From positions 1 through 5,591 of the forward strand of contig JAPONU010000037.1 of NCBI GenBank assembly GCA_026713745.1: DNA of 5,591 nucleotides, written 5' to 3'. Both the position numbers and the translations under genes were made by a program. The DNA comes from a bacterium. Lineage in GTDB: Bacteria; Actinomycetota; Acidimicrobiia; Acidimicrobiales; CATQHL01. The stretch's first letter is position 1; each line of letters starts with the position of its first letter. The notes beneath the pieces were generated by a model. That model searched no databases, was not told the DNA's origin, and saw nothing but the letters and a program-made list of their open reading frames with translations. Of the stretch, positions 1 to 5,435 are shown one piece after another.

Positions 1-1248
1 ATTCGACCCTCCCACCGTTGGGGATGCCCCTCCTTTGGTGCGTCGCACCGACACGGCGTCGATCAGCAACTGGATCTGGTAGGGCAACAGCGGGTGCAGG
101 CGGACCAACTCGTCGAGACCCGGCTCGCCGGACCGGATCGGCGACGCGAGGCGCACGTTGCTAACCAGCTTGTTGCGGTTCGGCTCGATCGCGGCCCGCA
201 CCGCCGCGCCGCCGTCGGCGGTCTTCTCCAGGACACGCTTGCCGGTCACCTCGTCTATGTCCGACGGCAGCAGGTCCACCCGCAGCGGGAACCGCGCCTG
301 TGCTCGTGCCAACTCGACCTGCTTGGCTTCGAGGCTGTCGACCACGTCGTCGAGACGCTCCTGGGAGGTCACCACGAGCCACAGCCGCCCGCGGCGCTTC
401 TGGAACGCCTCGGCAAGACCTTGCAGATCCAACATCCGGTGTACCGACCGGGCGACGTACTGCCCCGCCTCGTCCACCACGAACGCGAGTCGCCGGCAAC
501 CGTCGCCGCGGCGCTCGAGCAGTTCGAGCGCACGGACCGCGAACCAGTCGGCGTCGATGTCCGGCGCTTCCAACCCCTGCGCCCAGTCGGGAAGATCGCC
601 GCTGCTGCCGTAGACGGCGTCGAGCGCTCGGGCGGCCTGGCGCTTGGCAAGGGCGGTATAGCGCCGCTCATGCCAAGGGCGTCCATCGATCTCGGCGAAC
701 GCTGTCTCGAACTCGGCGAGCTTCCCGTCGCCTTCGAGGGTGTACTCCAATTCGGCGAGCGTGAAGTTCCGGGAGTAGTCGAGCCGCTCGAGCAGCGCCC
801 GGTAGATCGGCAGGACCACCGACTCCCCCTCCCCGGCGACGACGTTCGCGCCGGTCGCCAGGTTCACGAGCACAGTCAGCGTCGGCGACCGGGCGTGGAC
901 CGTGTTGAGCAGGGCCTGCACCGCCGGGGCGTGCGTGCGAGCGAAGAACCGCTCAGCGGCGCTCTCGTCGCCCACCCGTGGGTCTGCCAGGAGATATCCG
1001 AGGATCTTCGCCCAACTCGACTTGCCCGAACCGAAGAACCCCGACACCCAAACCGAGCAGGTCTCGTTCGGGCTGAGGATCGACTCCTGGTAGGCCTCCA
1101 GCACCGTCTCGAACTCCTCAAGGATGTGCTCGGTGGCGACGTACTCCTCGAGTTCGTTGGCGATGGTGGCCTCGTCGGCGTCATCGACCTTGACGACCTC
1201 CTCGATCGTCCGGCGGATGTCGCGCCGGAAGAGTTCTTCGATCCTCAC
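1..1248 (-). CDS. brxC: BREX P-loop ATPase BrxC, N-terminal part (3' end off the window)
   Basis: The frame is open from GTG at 1248 to position 1 without a stop: 416 codons of a protein family usually over 1,000 residues long. BrxC (PglY in type 2 BREX) is a large cytoplasmic P-loop ATPase needed for BREX phage exclusion. Its exact step is not settled. Seen here: an N-terminal opening MRIEELFRRDIRRTIEEVVK; Walker A GFFGSGKS at residues 70-77; a hydrophobic Walker B strand LAFVVDE at about 254-260 with D259/E260; a sensor-like VVTSQE at 292-297; and the family-typical HPLLPYQ followed by GGASPTVGGSN just before the edge. The GTG start overlaps the brxB stop as GTGA, so the two genes are probably translationally coupled. 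No frameshift or stop interrupts the visible part. The truncation is caused by the window edge and is not biological. Motifs and gene order together make the call strong. Confidence 0.95.
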   Translation of the reverse strand, partial: MRIEELFRRDIRRTIEEVVKVDDADEATIANELEEYVATEHILEEFETVLEAYQESILSPNETCSVWVSGFFGSGKSSWAKILGYLLADPRVGDESAAERFFARTHAPAVQALLNTVHARSPTLTVLVNLATGANVVAGEGESVVLPIYRALLERLDYSRNFTLAELEYTLEGDGKLAEFETAFAEIDGRPWHERRYTALAKRQAARALDAVYGSSGDLPDWAQGLEAPDIDADWFAVRALELLERRGDGCRRLAFVVDEAGQYVARSVHRMLDLQGLAEAFQKRRGRLWLVVTSQERLDDVVDSLEAKQVELARAQARFPLRVDLLPSDIDEVTGKRVLEKTADGGAAVRAAIEPNRNKLVSNVRLASPIRSGEPGLDELVRLHPLLPYQIQLLIDAVSVRRTKGGASPTVGGSN

Positions 1249-1832
1249 GCCGGCGTCTCCCTCGGCACGATCAGCGCCCGATAGCCGTAGGCGGCCTCAG
1301 CCCGGTCCATGAACCGCAGACCGTACTCACCGATCAGAGTGCCCGGATACAGCAGCGTCACCGGCCGGGCAAGGCGACCGCGCAGATCGTCGAGCAGCGT
1401 CGAGGTCCGATAGGCGGGGTAGAGCGCGCCGGCCCGGTACAGGAACACTGCGGTTCGTTCTTCACAGCCCTCGACCTTCTCCACCACGCGGTCTGTGAGC
1501 GTCGGCGGCTCGCGGAGAATCTCCCCGACCGCCTCGGACACTTCGCGAACCGCCGCGCCGTCGTTCGCCTCCCGCGCCCGGCGCTCTAAGTCCACCAGCT
1601 CGTTGAAGTAGCCGGAATCGTCCAGCGCCGCCCAGAACAGATCCGCCAGCGAGACCGCCGCGCAGCCAATCCGCCGCGGCGGCGACTCCAGCCAGCGCCG
1701 CAGTTCCCCCAGGTCGCGCCGCACCTCCCACTCCTGCTTCGGGTGGTACTGGTACAGCACGAACGGCGGATCACCCCCGGTGGCGAAGTACGACTCGATG
1801 CGCTCACCGACCCGGCGCAACTCCTCACGCAA
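1245..1832 (-). CDS. brxB: BREX protein BrxB (DUF1788 family)
   Basis: This encodes a 195-residue protein resembling BrxB/DUF1788, a small BREX core protein of unknown biochemical activity found between brxA and brxC. Seen here: an early segment PPFVLYQYHPKQEWEVRRDL, a pattern typical of the family N-terminus; a region ISL-like VSLADLFWAALDDSGYFNEL; VEKVEGCEERTAVFLYRAGA in the middle; and a C-terminal strand VTLLYPGTLIGEYGLRFMD. The chosen start is TTG at 1832-1830, preceded by GGAGG (1843-1839, minus strand) at 6-nt spacing. The resulting length fits the family. An in-frame ATG at 1862 would add 10 residues, and one at 1946 would run back through the repeat-bearing intergenic sequence; neither has an obvious ribosome binding site. 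The stop overlaps the brxC GTG. There is no predicted signal peptide or membrane segment. Confidence 0.9.
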   Translation of the reverse strand: MREELRRVGERIESYFATGGDPPFVLYQYHPKQEWEVRRDLGELRRWLESPPRRIGCAAVSLADLFWAALDDSGYFNELVDLERRAREANDGAAVREVSEAVGEILREPPTLTDRVVEKVEGCEERTAVFLYRAGALYPAYRTSTLLDDLRGRLARPVTLLYPGTLIGEYGLRFMDRAEAAYGYRALIVPRETPA

Positions 1833-1838
1833 CGGAGA

Positions 1839-1843
1839 CCTCC
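1839..1843 (-). promoter_or_regulatory. Shine-Dalgarno site that sets the brxB TTG start
   Basis: The minus strand reads GGAGG, then six bases, then TTG at 1832-1830. This is the best ribosome binding site among the possible brxB starts and is the reason for preferring the non-ATG start. Confidence 0.65.
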
Positions 1844-1887
1844 AAGCGGTTCCCGGGCCCATGTGCCGCACAGCGACCGCGCCGGCA

Positions 1888-1983
1888 CTCACACAGCCGC
1901 ACCGGTGACCTCCCGCCGGTTCATCCGCCCGTTGACTGCACGCCAACAGTCCCTGCGCTCACGCACCCGCACCGGTGACCTCC
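1888..1983. repeat. Direct repeat of the brxA 3' end, 70-bp period
   Basis: Two copies of a 26-bp segment lie at 1888-1913 and 1958-1983. They differ at two bases and share the identical 17-bp core CCGCACCGGTGACCTCC. Each core contains the 8-bp palindrome CACCGGTG. The 1958-1983 copy is the end of brxA, including its TGA at 1961-1959 on the minus strand. The other copy is in the brxA-brxB gap and keeps an equivalent TGA (1891-1889). The simplest reading is a short tandem duplication of the brxA tail. A paired operator or an RNA-level signal is possible but unsupported. Confidence 0.85.
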
Positions 1984-2729
1984 TCCAGCCGACCCACCAA
2001 CCAGTCGAGCCGCACCGCAGAGCCAGCGCGAGAGAAGCGCAGAACACCCAGGCGAGCCGACCGAACGAACAGATCCTCCACTACCGAGTCGTCCAGCAGC
2101 CAACGGTGCCAGACACTGCTGTTCGCCAGAGCCCGCGACGATGCCCCCTGCTCGTGCTCCCGCCACGCCACATAGGCGAAGCCGCGGGGCGTCATGGCAG
2201 GCGGGGCGATCTCCTTGCGCTGCCCCCGGGCGACACCGGCCAAGATCCCAAAGTCCCTGAGTGTCGACAAGAGCCCTCGCGCCGTCCGATTGCGAACGCT
2301 GTCGGTCCACTCTGGAACCTGGTTGGTGTTGCCCAGCTCGTCGAGCCAGCCGATGGCGTCGCCGAAATCGACCGACAGCCGTCCCTCCTGCCACCACTCC
2401 CACAACGGTCCCTCAGCGAACGCAGCCAAGAGGTCGTCGGCACGAGCAGTCTCGTAATAGCAGGCCTCCCGGAACGCCCGCGGGTCGGCCAGCAGACCTT
2501 TCAGCGCCGGCACAATGTGCGGACCGGGATCGACGTAGCGCCGCTGGATCACCCAATAGAGCAGGTCGTCGAGCCTCGACCGAGAGGGCTTGCCGAGCAG
2601 GTTCACGGACGACAGCCGGCGCAGGTTCTCCTCCGGAGACAGTTCTGGGTCCCACAGTTCGACCACCCGGCGGGTGTCCTCCAGAGCTGCACCGCCCTTC
2701 GCCAGCCGGGACGTGTAGACCTCACCCAT
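1959..2729 (-). CDS. brxA: BREX protein BrxA (DUF1819 family)
   Basis: This encodes a 256-residue protein matching BrxA/DUF1819, a small cytoplasmic DNA-binding component of BREX described as having a NusB-like fold. Seen here: the family-typical opening MGEVYTSRLAKGGAALEDTR, with SRL-x-KGG at residues 7-13 and a tryptophan at 26; then SVNLLGKPSRSRLDDLLYW and IQRRYVDPGP; an alanine- and leucine-rich helical middle; SVRNRTARGLLSTLRDFGIL; and a C-terminal part with SSVWHRWLLDD and AVRLDWLVGRLEEV. The ATG at 2729 is chosen because conserved-looking sequence begins there. The same frame stays open upstream to 2936, but that stretch is arginine-rich and looks like non-coding high-GC sequence. No strong ribosome binding site is visible at 2729. 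The protein is somewhat longer than the roughly 200 residues common for BrxA. brxE lies upstream and brxB downstream, both on this strand. Confidence 0.9.
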   Translation of the reverse strand: MGEVYTSRLAKGGAALEDTRRVVELWDPELSPEENLRRLSSVNLLGKPSRSRLDDLLYWVIQRRYVDPGPHIVPALKGLLADPRAFREACYYETARADDLLAAFAEGPLWEWWQEGRLSVDFGDAIGWLDELGNTNQVPEWTDSVRNRTARGLLSTLRDFGILAGVARGQRKEIAPPAMTPRGFAYVAWREHEQGASSRALANSSVWHRWLLDDSVVEDLFVRSARLGVLRFSRAGSAVRLDWLVGRLEEVTGAGA

Positions 2730-2955
2730 TGCGCTCAGGCTGCCGAGGTGACGTAGGGCACCATCGCGGCGCCGCAGTGGTCTCGACGAGCGCCGACAGC
2801 CATCACGTTCTGTGGACCATCTCGGCGCACGTGGCAAGGCACGCGCAGCGCACGCGCCGACAACGCCCTCAGCATCGCGATCAGTGGGCCAACTCGAAGC
2901 ACGCGGCATGGATCCATGTTCCGACATGCAGGCCATCTGGCATCATCCACGTCGG
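2730..2955 (-). other. Long intra-operon gap between brxE and brxA
   Basis: There are 226 bp without a convincing gene, although the genes on both sides are transcribed in the same direction. The frame of brxA is open across nearly all of it (to 2936). A second frame, from an internal ATG to a stop at 2735, could encode about 60 residues. Both predicted peptides are arginine- and alanine-rich without recognisable motifs, and neither has a clear ribosome binding site. The gap could hold an internal promoter for brxA, a lost gene or leader sequence. I see no clear terminator hairpin. Confidence 0.5.
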
Positions 2956-3513
2956 CTACGCCTCCGAATCGAAGTAGGGCGCTCGAAACGTCCCGTCCAG
3001 ACCCAGGTAGGCCGCAGCGAGACGGCGCGCCAAGGCGGCCAGCGCAGCCTCGTCGCCAGAATCGGGCGTCACCACGCGCCCGAGCAACAGGCCGTCGCCC
3101 AGTGCCTCGCCCGGTTCTGGTTCTCCCGCCCATTCGCTGAGGCGCCTGCTCGCCGCATCGTCGTTCCAGCCCTCCAGTTCCGCGAAGAGTTCGTCCGCGG
3201 CGTCTGCGGTTTTCTGCTCGGCGAGCCAGGCCGCCGCCCAGCGCCGCAACGGCAACTCATCCGAGAACAGGTGCAGCGCCGACGCCCGCCCCGCGAGCGC
3301 GTCGTCGTGCCGCCGCTGCGCCGACAGCACGTCAAGTTCGAGGCCGGCCGACCGCCAAGTCCGCGGCAGCGCCCTGCTCAGGACGTACGACCCCACACGA
3401 TCCAGACCATGGCAACTCCACCAGCCCCTCAGATCGGCCTCCCCAAGCCGCGCTACACCCAGCACAAGCCGAACCACCCCACCGACCCTGGTGGCCAACC
3501 CGCCCTCCGTCAT
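2956..3513 (-). CDS. brxE: BrxE family protein, first gene of a type 6-like BREX operon
   Basis: This encodes a 185-residue protein that I assign to BrxE, a small protein of unknown activity associated with type 6 BREX. Seen here: RLVLGVARLGE at residues 15-25, then GWW at 30-32, LSRALPRTWRSAGLELDVLS at 45-64, a conserved-looking RRHDDALAGRASALHLFSDE, then LPLRRWAAAWLAEQ, and an acidic C-terminal half. No signal peptide or membrane segment is evident. The ATG at 3513 is chosen for fit to the expected N-terminus and a weak GGGA five bases upstream. The ATG at 3528 would add MNGIA and is also plausible. An ATG at 3597 gives an unconvincing extension. Its place directly upstream of brxA-brxB-brxC matches the type 6 order and strengthens an otherwise moderate family call. 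Confidence 0.75.
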   Translation of the reverse strand: MTEGGLATRVGGVVRLVLGVARLGEADLRGWWSCHGLDRVGSYVLSRALPRTWRSAGLELDVLSAQRRHDDALAGRASALHLFSDELPLRRWAAAWLAEQKTADAADELFAELEGWNDDAASRRLSEWAGEPEPGEALGDGLLLGRVVTPDSGDEAALAALARRLAAAYLGLDGTFRAPYFDSEA

Positions 3514-3583
3514 TGCGATCCCATTCATGAGGCGCCAGATATAGCAGATCACCACTGCTGGCTCCCCGGCGGGCCACAGCCGT

Positions 3584-3651
3584 CGCGTATCCGCCACCGG
3601 AGATCACTCGAGACACCGCAGTGGACTCTGCTGGCAACCGCGCGTATCCGC
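3584..3651. repeat. 11-bp direct repeat CGCGTATCCGC, two copies
   Basis: Identical copies lie at 3584-3594 and 3641-3651, 57 bp apart start to start, within the divergent promoter region. The second copy ends at the edge of the possible -35 of the GAF gene. Candidate operator half-sites; chance recurrence in high-GC DNA cannot be excluded. Confidence 0.5.
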
Positions 3652-3677
3652 TTGCGCCTGCGGTGATGGTTTAGAGT
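3652..3677 (+). promoter_or_regulatory. Likely leaderless promoter of the GAF gene
   Basis: A TANNNT-type -10 box, TAGAGT, lies at 3672-3677. The expected transcription start seven bases after it is the A of the ATG at 3684, which fits a leaderless mRNA; no ribosome binding site precedes that ATG. A possible -35, TTGCGC (3652-3657), has a short 14-bp spacer, so the -35 assignment is weak. Confidence 0.55.
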
Positions 3678-3683
3678 GCCGAA

Positions 3684-4553
3684 ATGTTCGTCCGAGTCAT
3701 TGCCCGTCTGATCTACGGGGTTCGGCGCTGCAGGCGGTTCTGGATGCGGTGGGCCACGTACATCGCCCGTCGGGCGTTACTGAATGATCTCGGCCGGACG
3801 TTGACCTTCATGGTGGGAGCGTTGACGATGGCCGCCGCCTTCCGCTGGATTGACGACTCGACCTCGTTCGCCACCGCGACCGGGGTCGGGGGTCTCCTCG
3901 TCGGGGTGAGCGGGATGGCCCGCTGGTTGCGGAGGGTTAAGTTCCCAGGGGGCGAGTTGGATCTGGTCCAGCCGTCTGATCGGGCCGAGCAGTATCGGGA
4001 GATGGCCGGCCAGCAGGATGCGGGAGTTCTGTCGATCACCGAGGAGGAGCAGACGGACACGACCCGGCAACTGGTTGCCGAGAAGGCTGCCCAGGCCCTG
4101 TTTGATGATGCTGTCGAGGACTATTTCGAGGGCTGTGAGTTCCGGTTCTTCATGTATAGCGATCGCCAGCGGAAATTGATCGCGGTGTTGCGGCCCGAGG
4201 TGCCCCAGGAGGAGCAGCGTGGGTGGAGGCCGGGGGAGGGTGCCACCGGAGTGGCCTACCAAAGCGGCAGCTATCAGATCGCTCAGGGCGCCACGACCCA
4301 CGACGGCACATTCAGCCTCGATGCGGAGCGCCAGGCGCGGTATCGGCACCTCACCGAGGTGGCAGCAATGCCGGTGGTGAACGCTAACGACCGTCTGATC
4401 GGCGTCTTGTCGGTCTCTCACTCCCAGGATCGGGTTATTCTGGGAACTGATGAGGGCTACCGCAGACATGCGGCCATTGCCGGCGCGATGGCCCGCGTCG
4501 TGGTTGACCTGCTTGGATGGCGCACCGATGATCCCCCGGCCACGTCATCATGA
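3684..4553 (+). CDS. Two-TM membrane protein with a cytoplasmic GAF domain
   Basis: This encodes a 289-residue protein. A basic N-terminus (many Arg in residues 1-35) leads into two hydrophobic stretches, about 38-55 (TLTFMVGALTMAAAF) and 62-83 (ATATGVGGLLVGVSGMA), separated by a short acidic loop. This predicts a membrane hairpin with both ends in the cytoplasm. A linker of about 85-130, rich in acidic residues (ITEEEQTD), precedes a GAF-like domain at about 130-280. Its hallmarks are GWRPGEGATGVAYQSG at 180-195 and AAMPVVNANDRLIGVLSVSH at 227-246. GAF domains bind small ligands such as cyclic nucleotides or act as redox or dimerisation modules. No kinase, cyclase, GGDEF or nuclease domain follows, so the output is unknown. 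Codon third positions look less GC-biased than in the BREX genes. It is divergent from brxE and followed after 43 bp by a small gene. Sensor, regulator or unrelated cargo all remain possible. Confidence 0.8.
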   Translation: MFVRVIARLIYGVRRCRRFWMRWATYIARRALLNDLGRTLTFMVGALTMAAAFRWIDDSTSFATATGVGGLLVGVSGMARWLRRVKFPGGELDLVQPSDRAEQYREMAGQQDAGVLSITEEEQTDTTRQLVAEKAAQALFDDAVEDYFEGCEFRFFMYSDRQRKLIAVLRPEVPQEEQRGWRPGEGATGVAYQSGSYQIAQGATTHDGTFSLDAERQARYRHLTEVAAMPVVNANDRLIGVLSVSHSQDRVILGTDEGYRRHAAIAGAMARVVVDLLGWRTDDPPATSS

Positions 4554-4581
4554 GATCTGCATGTGACACTGACGGACTGAC

Positions 4582-4588
4582 GGAAAGG
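4582..4588 (+). promoter_or_regulatory. Ribosome binding site of the 63-residue gene
   Basis: GGAAAGG lies eight bases before the ATG at 4597. It supports translation of the small gene from the same transcript as the GAF gene. An 8-bp tandem repeat, CTGACGGA, at 4569-4584 overlaps its first bases. Confidence 0.65.
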
Positions 4589-4596
4589 CCAACACA

Positions 4597-4788
4597 ATGA
4601 GTGACACCAAGGGGACCAGGGAGCCTTCTGAGCGTGGCGTTCCTTCACAGGTGCGTTCCCGCGAGGTGACGCGCGAGGATCGGCGCTTCGCCATCGAAGA
4701 AGCCCGACGCGCGACGAAGCCTCTCTTCCATCTGACCGACGGCCACATCTCGCACATCCGCAACGAGGAATCCAAGAGGAGGGTGTAG
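4597..4788 (+). CDS. Small charged protein of unknown function (63 aa)
   Basis: I do not recognise this protein. It is 63 residues, strongly charged and hydrophilic, with no cysteines, membrane segment or signal peptide. The N-terminal 20 residues are Ser/Thr/Glu/Arg-rich and look disordered. A helix-prone stretch, TREDRRFAIEEARRATKPLF, is followed by HLTDGHISHIRNEE, with three histidines, and a basic tail. A good GGAAAGG ribosome binding site and the 43-bp distance from the upstream GAF gene suggest co-transcription, so it may be a partner of that membrane protein. Coding status is likely but rests only on the ribosome binding site and position. Confidence 0.6.
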   Translation: MSDTKGTREPSERGVPSQVRSREVTREDRRFAIEEARRATKPLFHLTDGHISHIRNEESKRRV

Positions 4789-4909
4789 GAGGGTTAGCAG
4801 ATAGGCTCTAACCAGGGAGTTTGCTGTTCTAACCAGTGCATCTGTTTGCGCTGGTAGGAGAGTCGAGAGTTGCTGGTCGGCCCAGCGAGCAGCTTCTGGG
4901 GTTTGGGGA
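4789..4909. other. Non-coding stretch with a 21-bp-spaced repeat
   Basis: No intact gene is visible. TCTAACCAG occurs at 4807-4815 and 4828-4836, a spacing of 21 bp or two helical turns. At 4777-4784 and 4787-4794 the sequence AGGAGGGT occurs twice around the stop of the small gene. The second copy resembles a strong ribosome binding site, yet no usable start codon follows, which would fit a lost downstream gene. No clear intrinsic terminator is visible. Confidence 0.4.
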
Positions 4910-5186
4910 AATTGCCGAGGTAGGTCGCGGCAGACCTTGGGGTTGTGGCGCAGCGGATGGATTCAGCTCTTGAACAGGTCGTCGGGGACCCGCCGCTTGG
5001 ACAGCGCCGAAGGGTGAGGGAGTCGTCGCAGACGAGCGTGACGTGGTGCAGGTCCGGTTCGGTGAGGACTCGGCGATCAGGGTGGCGAGCGTCGGCAGGA
5101 AGAGGTCGGCGTCGTCGGGCATCGGCGTGGTGTGGGCGCCGAACGGCAACTCCGGGATGATGCAGCGGTAGCGGATACCGCGGAGT
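4910..5186 (-). pseudogene. Alpha/beta-hydrolase remnant, frameshifted and truncated
   Basis: Reading the minus strand, three frames carry successive pieces resembling an actinobacterial alpha/beta-fold hydrolase. Frame one (from about 5180) has YRCIIPELPFGAHTTPMPDD and DADLFLPTLATLIAE, as in the strand and loop before the nucleophile elbow. Frame two (about 5069-5010) has LTEPDLHHVTLVCDDSLTL, where the usual VTLVG-N/H-D/S-x-G-G is degraded and the elbow glycines are missing. Frame three (about 5007-4910) has ALSKRRVPDDLFKS, a stop at 4965-4963, then IHPLRHNPKVCRDL, which resembles the cap region with a tryptophan codon turned into TGA. The N-terminal oxyanion-hole region, most sequence between nucleophile and cap, and the catalytic His region are absent. 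Family assignment is from pattern memory, without an alignment. The remnant ends where the vapB promoter begins. Confidence 0.55.
5165..5181. promoter_or_regulatory. Inverted repeat upstream of vapB, candidate operator
   Basis: GCGGTA (5165-5170) and TACCGC (5176-5181) are perfect inverted copies around a 5-bp centre. They lie just upstream of the vapB -10 box, where ribbon-helix-helix antitoxins commonly autoregulate. The repeat also overlaps the start of the hydrolase remnant, so chance is possible. Confidence 0.4.
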
Positions 5187-5189
5187 CGA

Positions 5190-5198
5190 TAGCATAAT
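5190..5198 (+). promoter_or_regulatory. Likely leaderless vapB promoter -10 region
   Basis: TAGCATAAT contains two overlapping -10 candidates, TAGCAT (5190-5195) and CATAAT (5193-5198). The latter predicts transcription starting at the A of the vapB ATG (5205). No ribosome binding site is present, consistent with a leaderless mRNA. Confidence 0.55.
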
Positions 5199-5204
5199 GA
5201 AAGC

Positions 5205-5435
5205 ATGGTGAACGTTCTGATCCGGGATCTGCCCGACGAAACGCATGCCGAGTTGCGCCGCCGGGCCGAGCGCGAAGGCAAGTCGCTGCAGCAGTACCTC
5301 GTCGGTGAGTTGAAGCGGCTCGTAGACCGCCCCAAGATCGAGGACGCCCTGGATTGGGTGGAGACCCGCTCGGGCGGCCGCGTCGGCGCGAGGCAGGCAG
5401 TGGCGGACCTGGCCGAGGGCCGGCAGCAGCGTTGA
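5205..5435 (+). CDS. vapB: VapB/FitA-like ribbon-helix-helix antitoxin
   Basis: This encodes 76 residues. The N-terminal MVNVLIRDLPDETHAELRRR is the classic beta-strand and first helix of a FitA-like ribbon-helix-helix antitoxin. The second helix follows as GKSLQQYLVGELKRLV (about residues 26-41). The C-terminal half (about 42-76) is the expected toxin-wrapping tail. Such antitoxins bind operator DNA as dimers and neutralise a PIN-domain RNase, VapC. The stop overlaps a TTG that begins a collapsed vapC in the usual coupled arrangement. The antitoxin itself looks intact in length and motifs, so it appears to be an orphan in this operon. It might still act on other VapC toxins or only on its own promoter. 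Confidence 0.85.
   Translation: MVNVLIRDLPDETHAELRRRAEREGKSLQQYLVGELKRLVDRPKIEDALDWVETRSGGRVGARQAVADLAEGRQQR

Larger units (their letters stand above)
3514..3683. promoter_or_regulatory. Divergent promoter region between brxE and the GAF gene
   Basis: This 170-bp region must drive the BREX operon leftward and the GAF-domain gene rightward. On the plus side there is a TAGAGT -10 box (3672-3677). On the minus side the sequence TGCTATATC (3545-3537) could act as an extended -10 for brxE, but its match is imperfect and no good -35 is seen. An 11-bp direct repeat, CGCGTATCCGC, occurs at 3584-3594 and 3641-3651. A shared regulator acting on both directions is possible but not shown. Confidence 0.6.

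Noticed and set aside
94..1284. A 396-codon open frame on the plus strand
   Set aside because: It is antisense to brxC, whose minus-strand frame carries Walker motifs and family-typical sequence. The plus-strand product has no recognisable motif, and long antisense frames are expected in high-GC genes.
1888..1983. CRISPR-like array
   Set aside because: Only two repeat copies, and one is the coding end of brxA with its stop codon. There is no further periodicity.
1743..2756. A 337-codon open frame on the plus strand
   Set aside because: It is antisense to brxA and the 5' part of brxB, and its translation is Pro/Arg/Gln-rich low-complexity sequence.
2812..3666. A 284-codon open frame on the plus strand
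   Set aside because: It is antisense to brxE and runs through the promoter region; composition is that of an Arg/Pro-rich shadow frame.
3777..4469. A 230-codon open frame on the minus strand
   Set aside because: It is antisense to the GAF gene, whose plus-strand frame shows membrane segments and GAF hallmarks.
4806..4816. CTGGTTAGAGC on the minus strand, identical to a common tRNA D-arm, suggesting a tRNA or attachment site
   Set aside because: The following bases do not form an anticodon stem-loop, and no T-arm or acceptor stem pairing is present, so neither a tRNA nor a tRNA fragment of useful length is supported.
4794..5246. An intact 150-codon minus-strand gene
   Set aside because: The frame matches the hydrolase pattern only over a short middle part. 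The flanking parts match in other frames, so the open frame is a product of decay.
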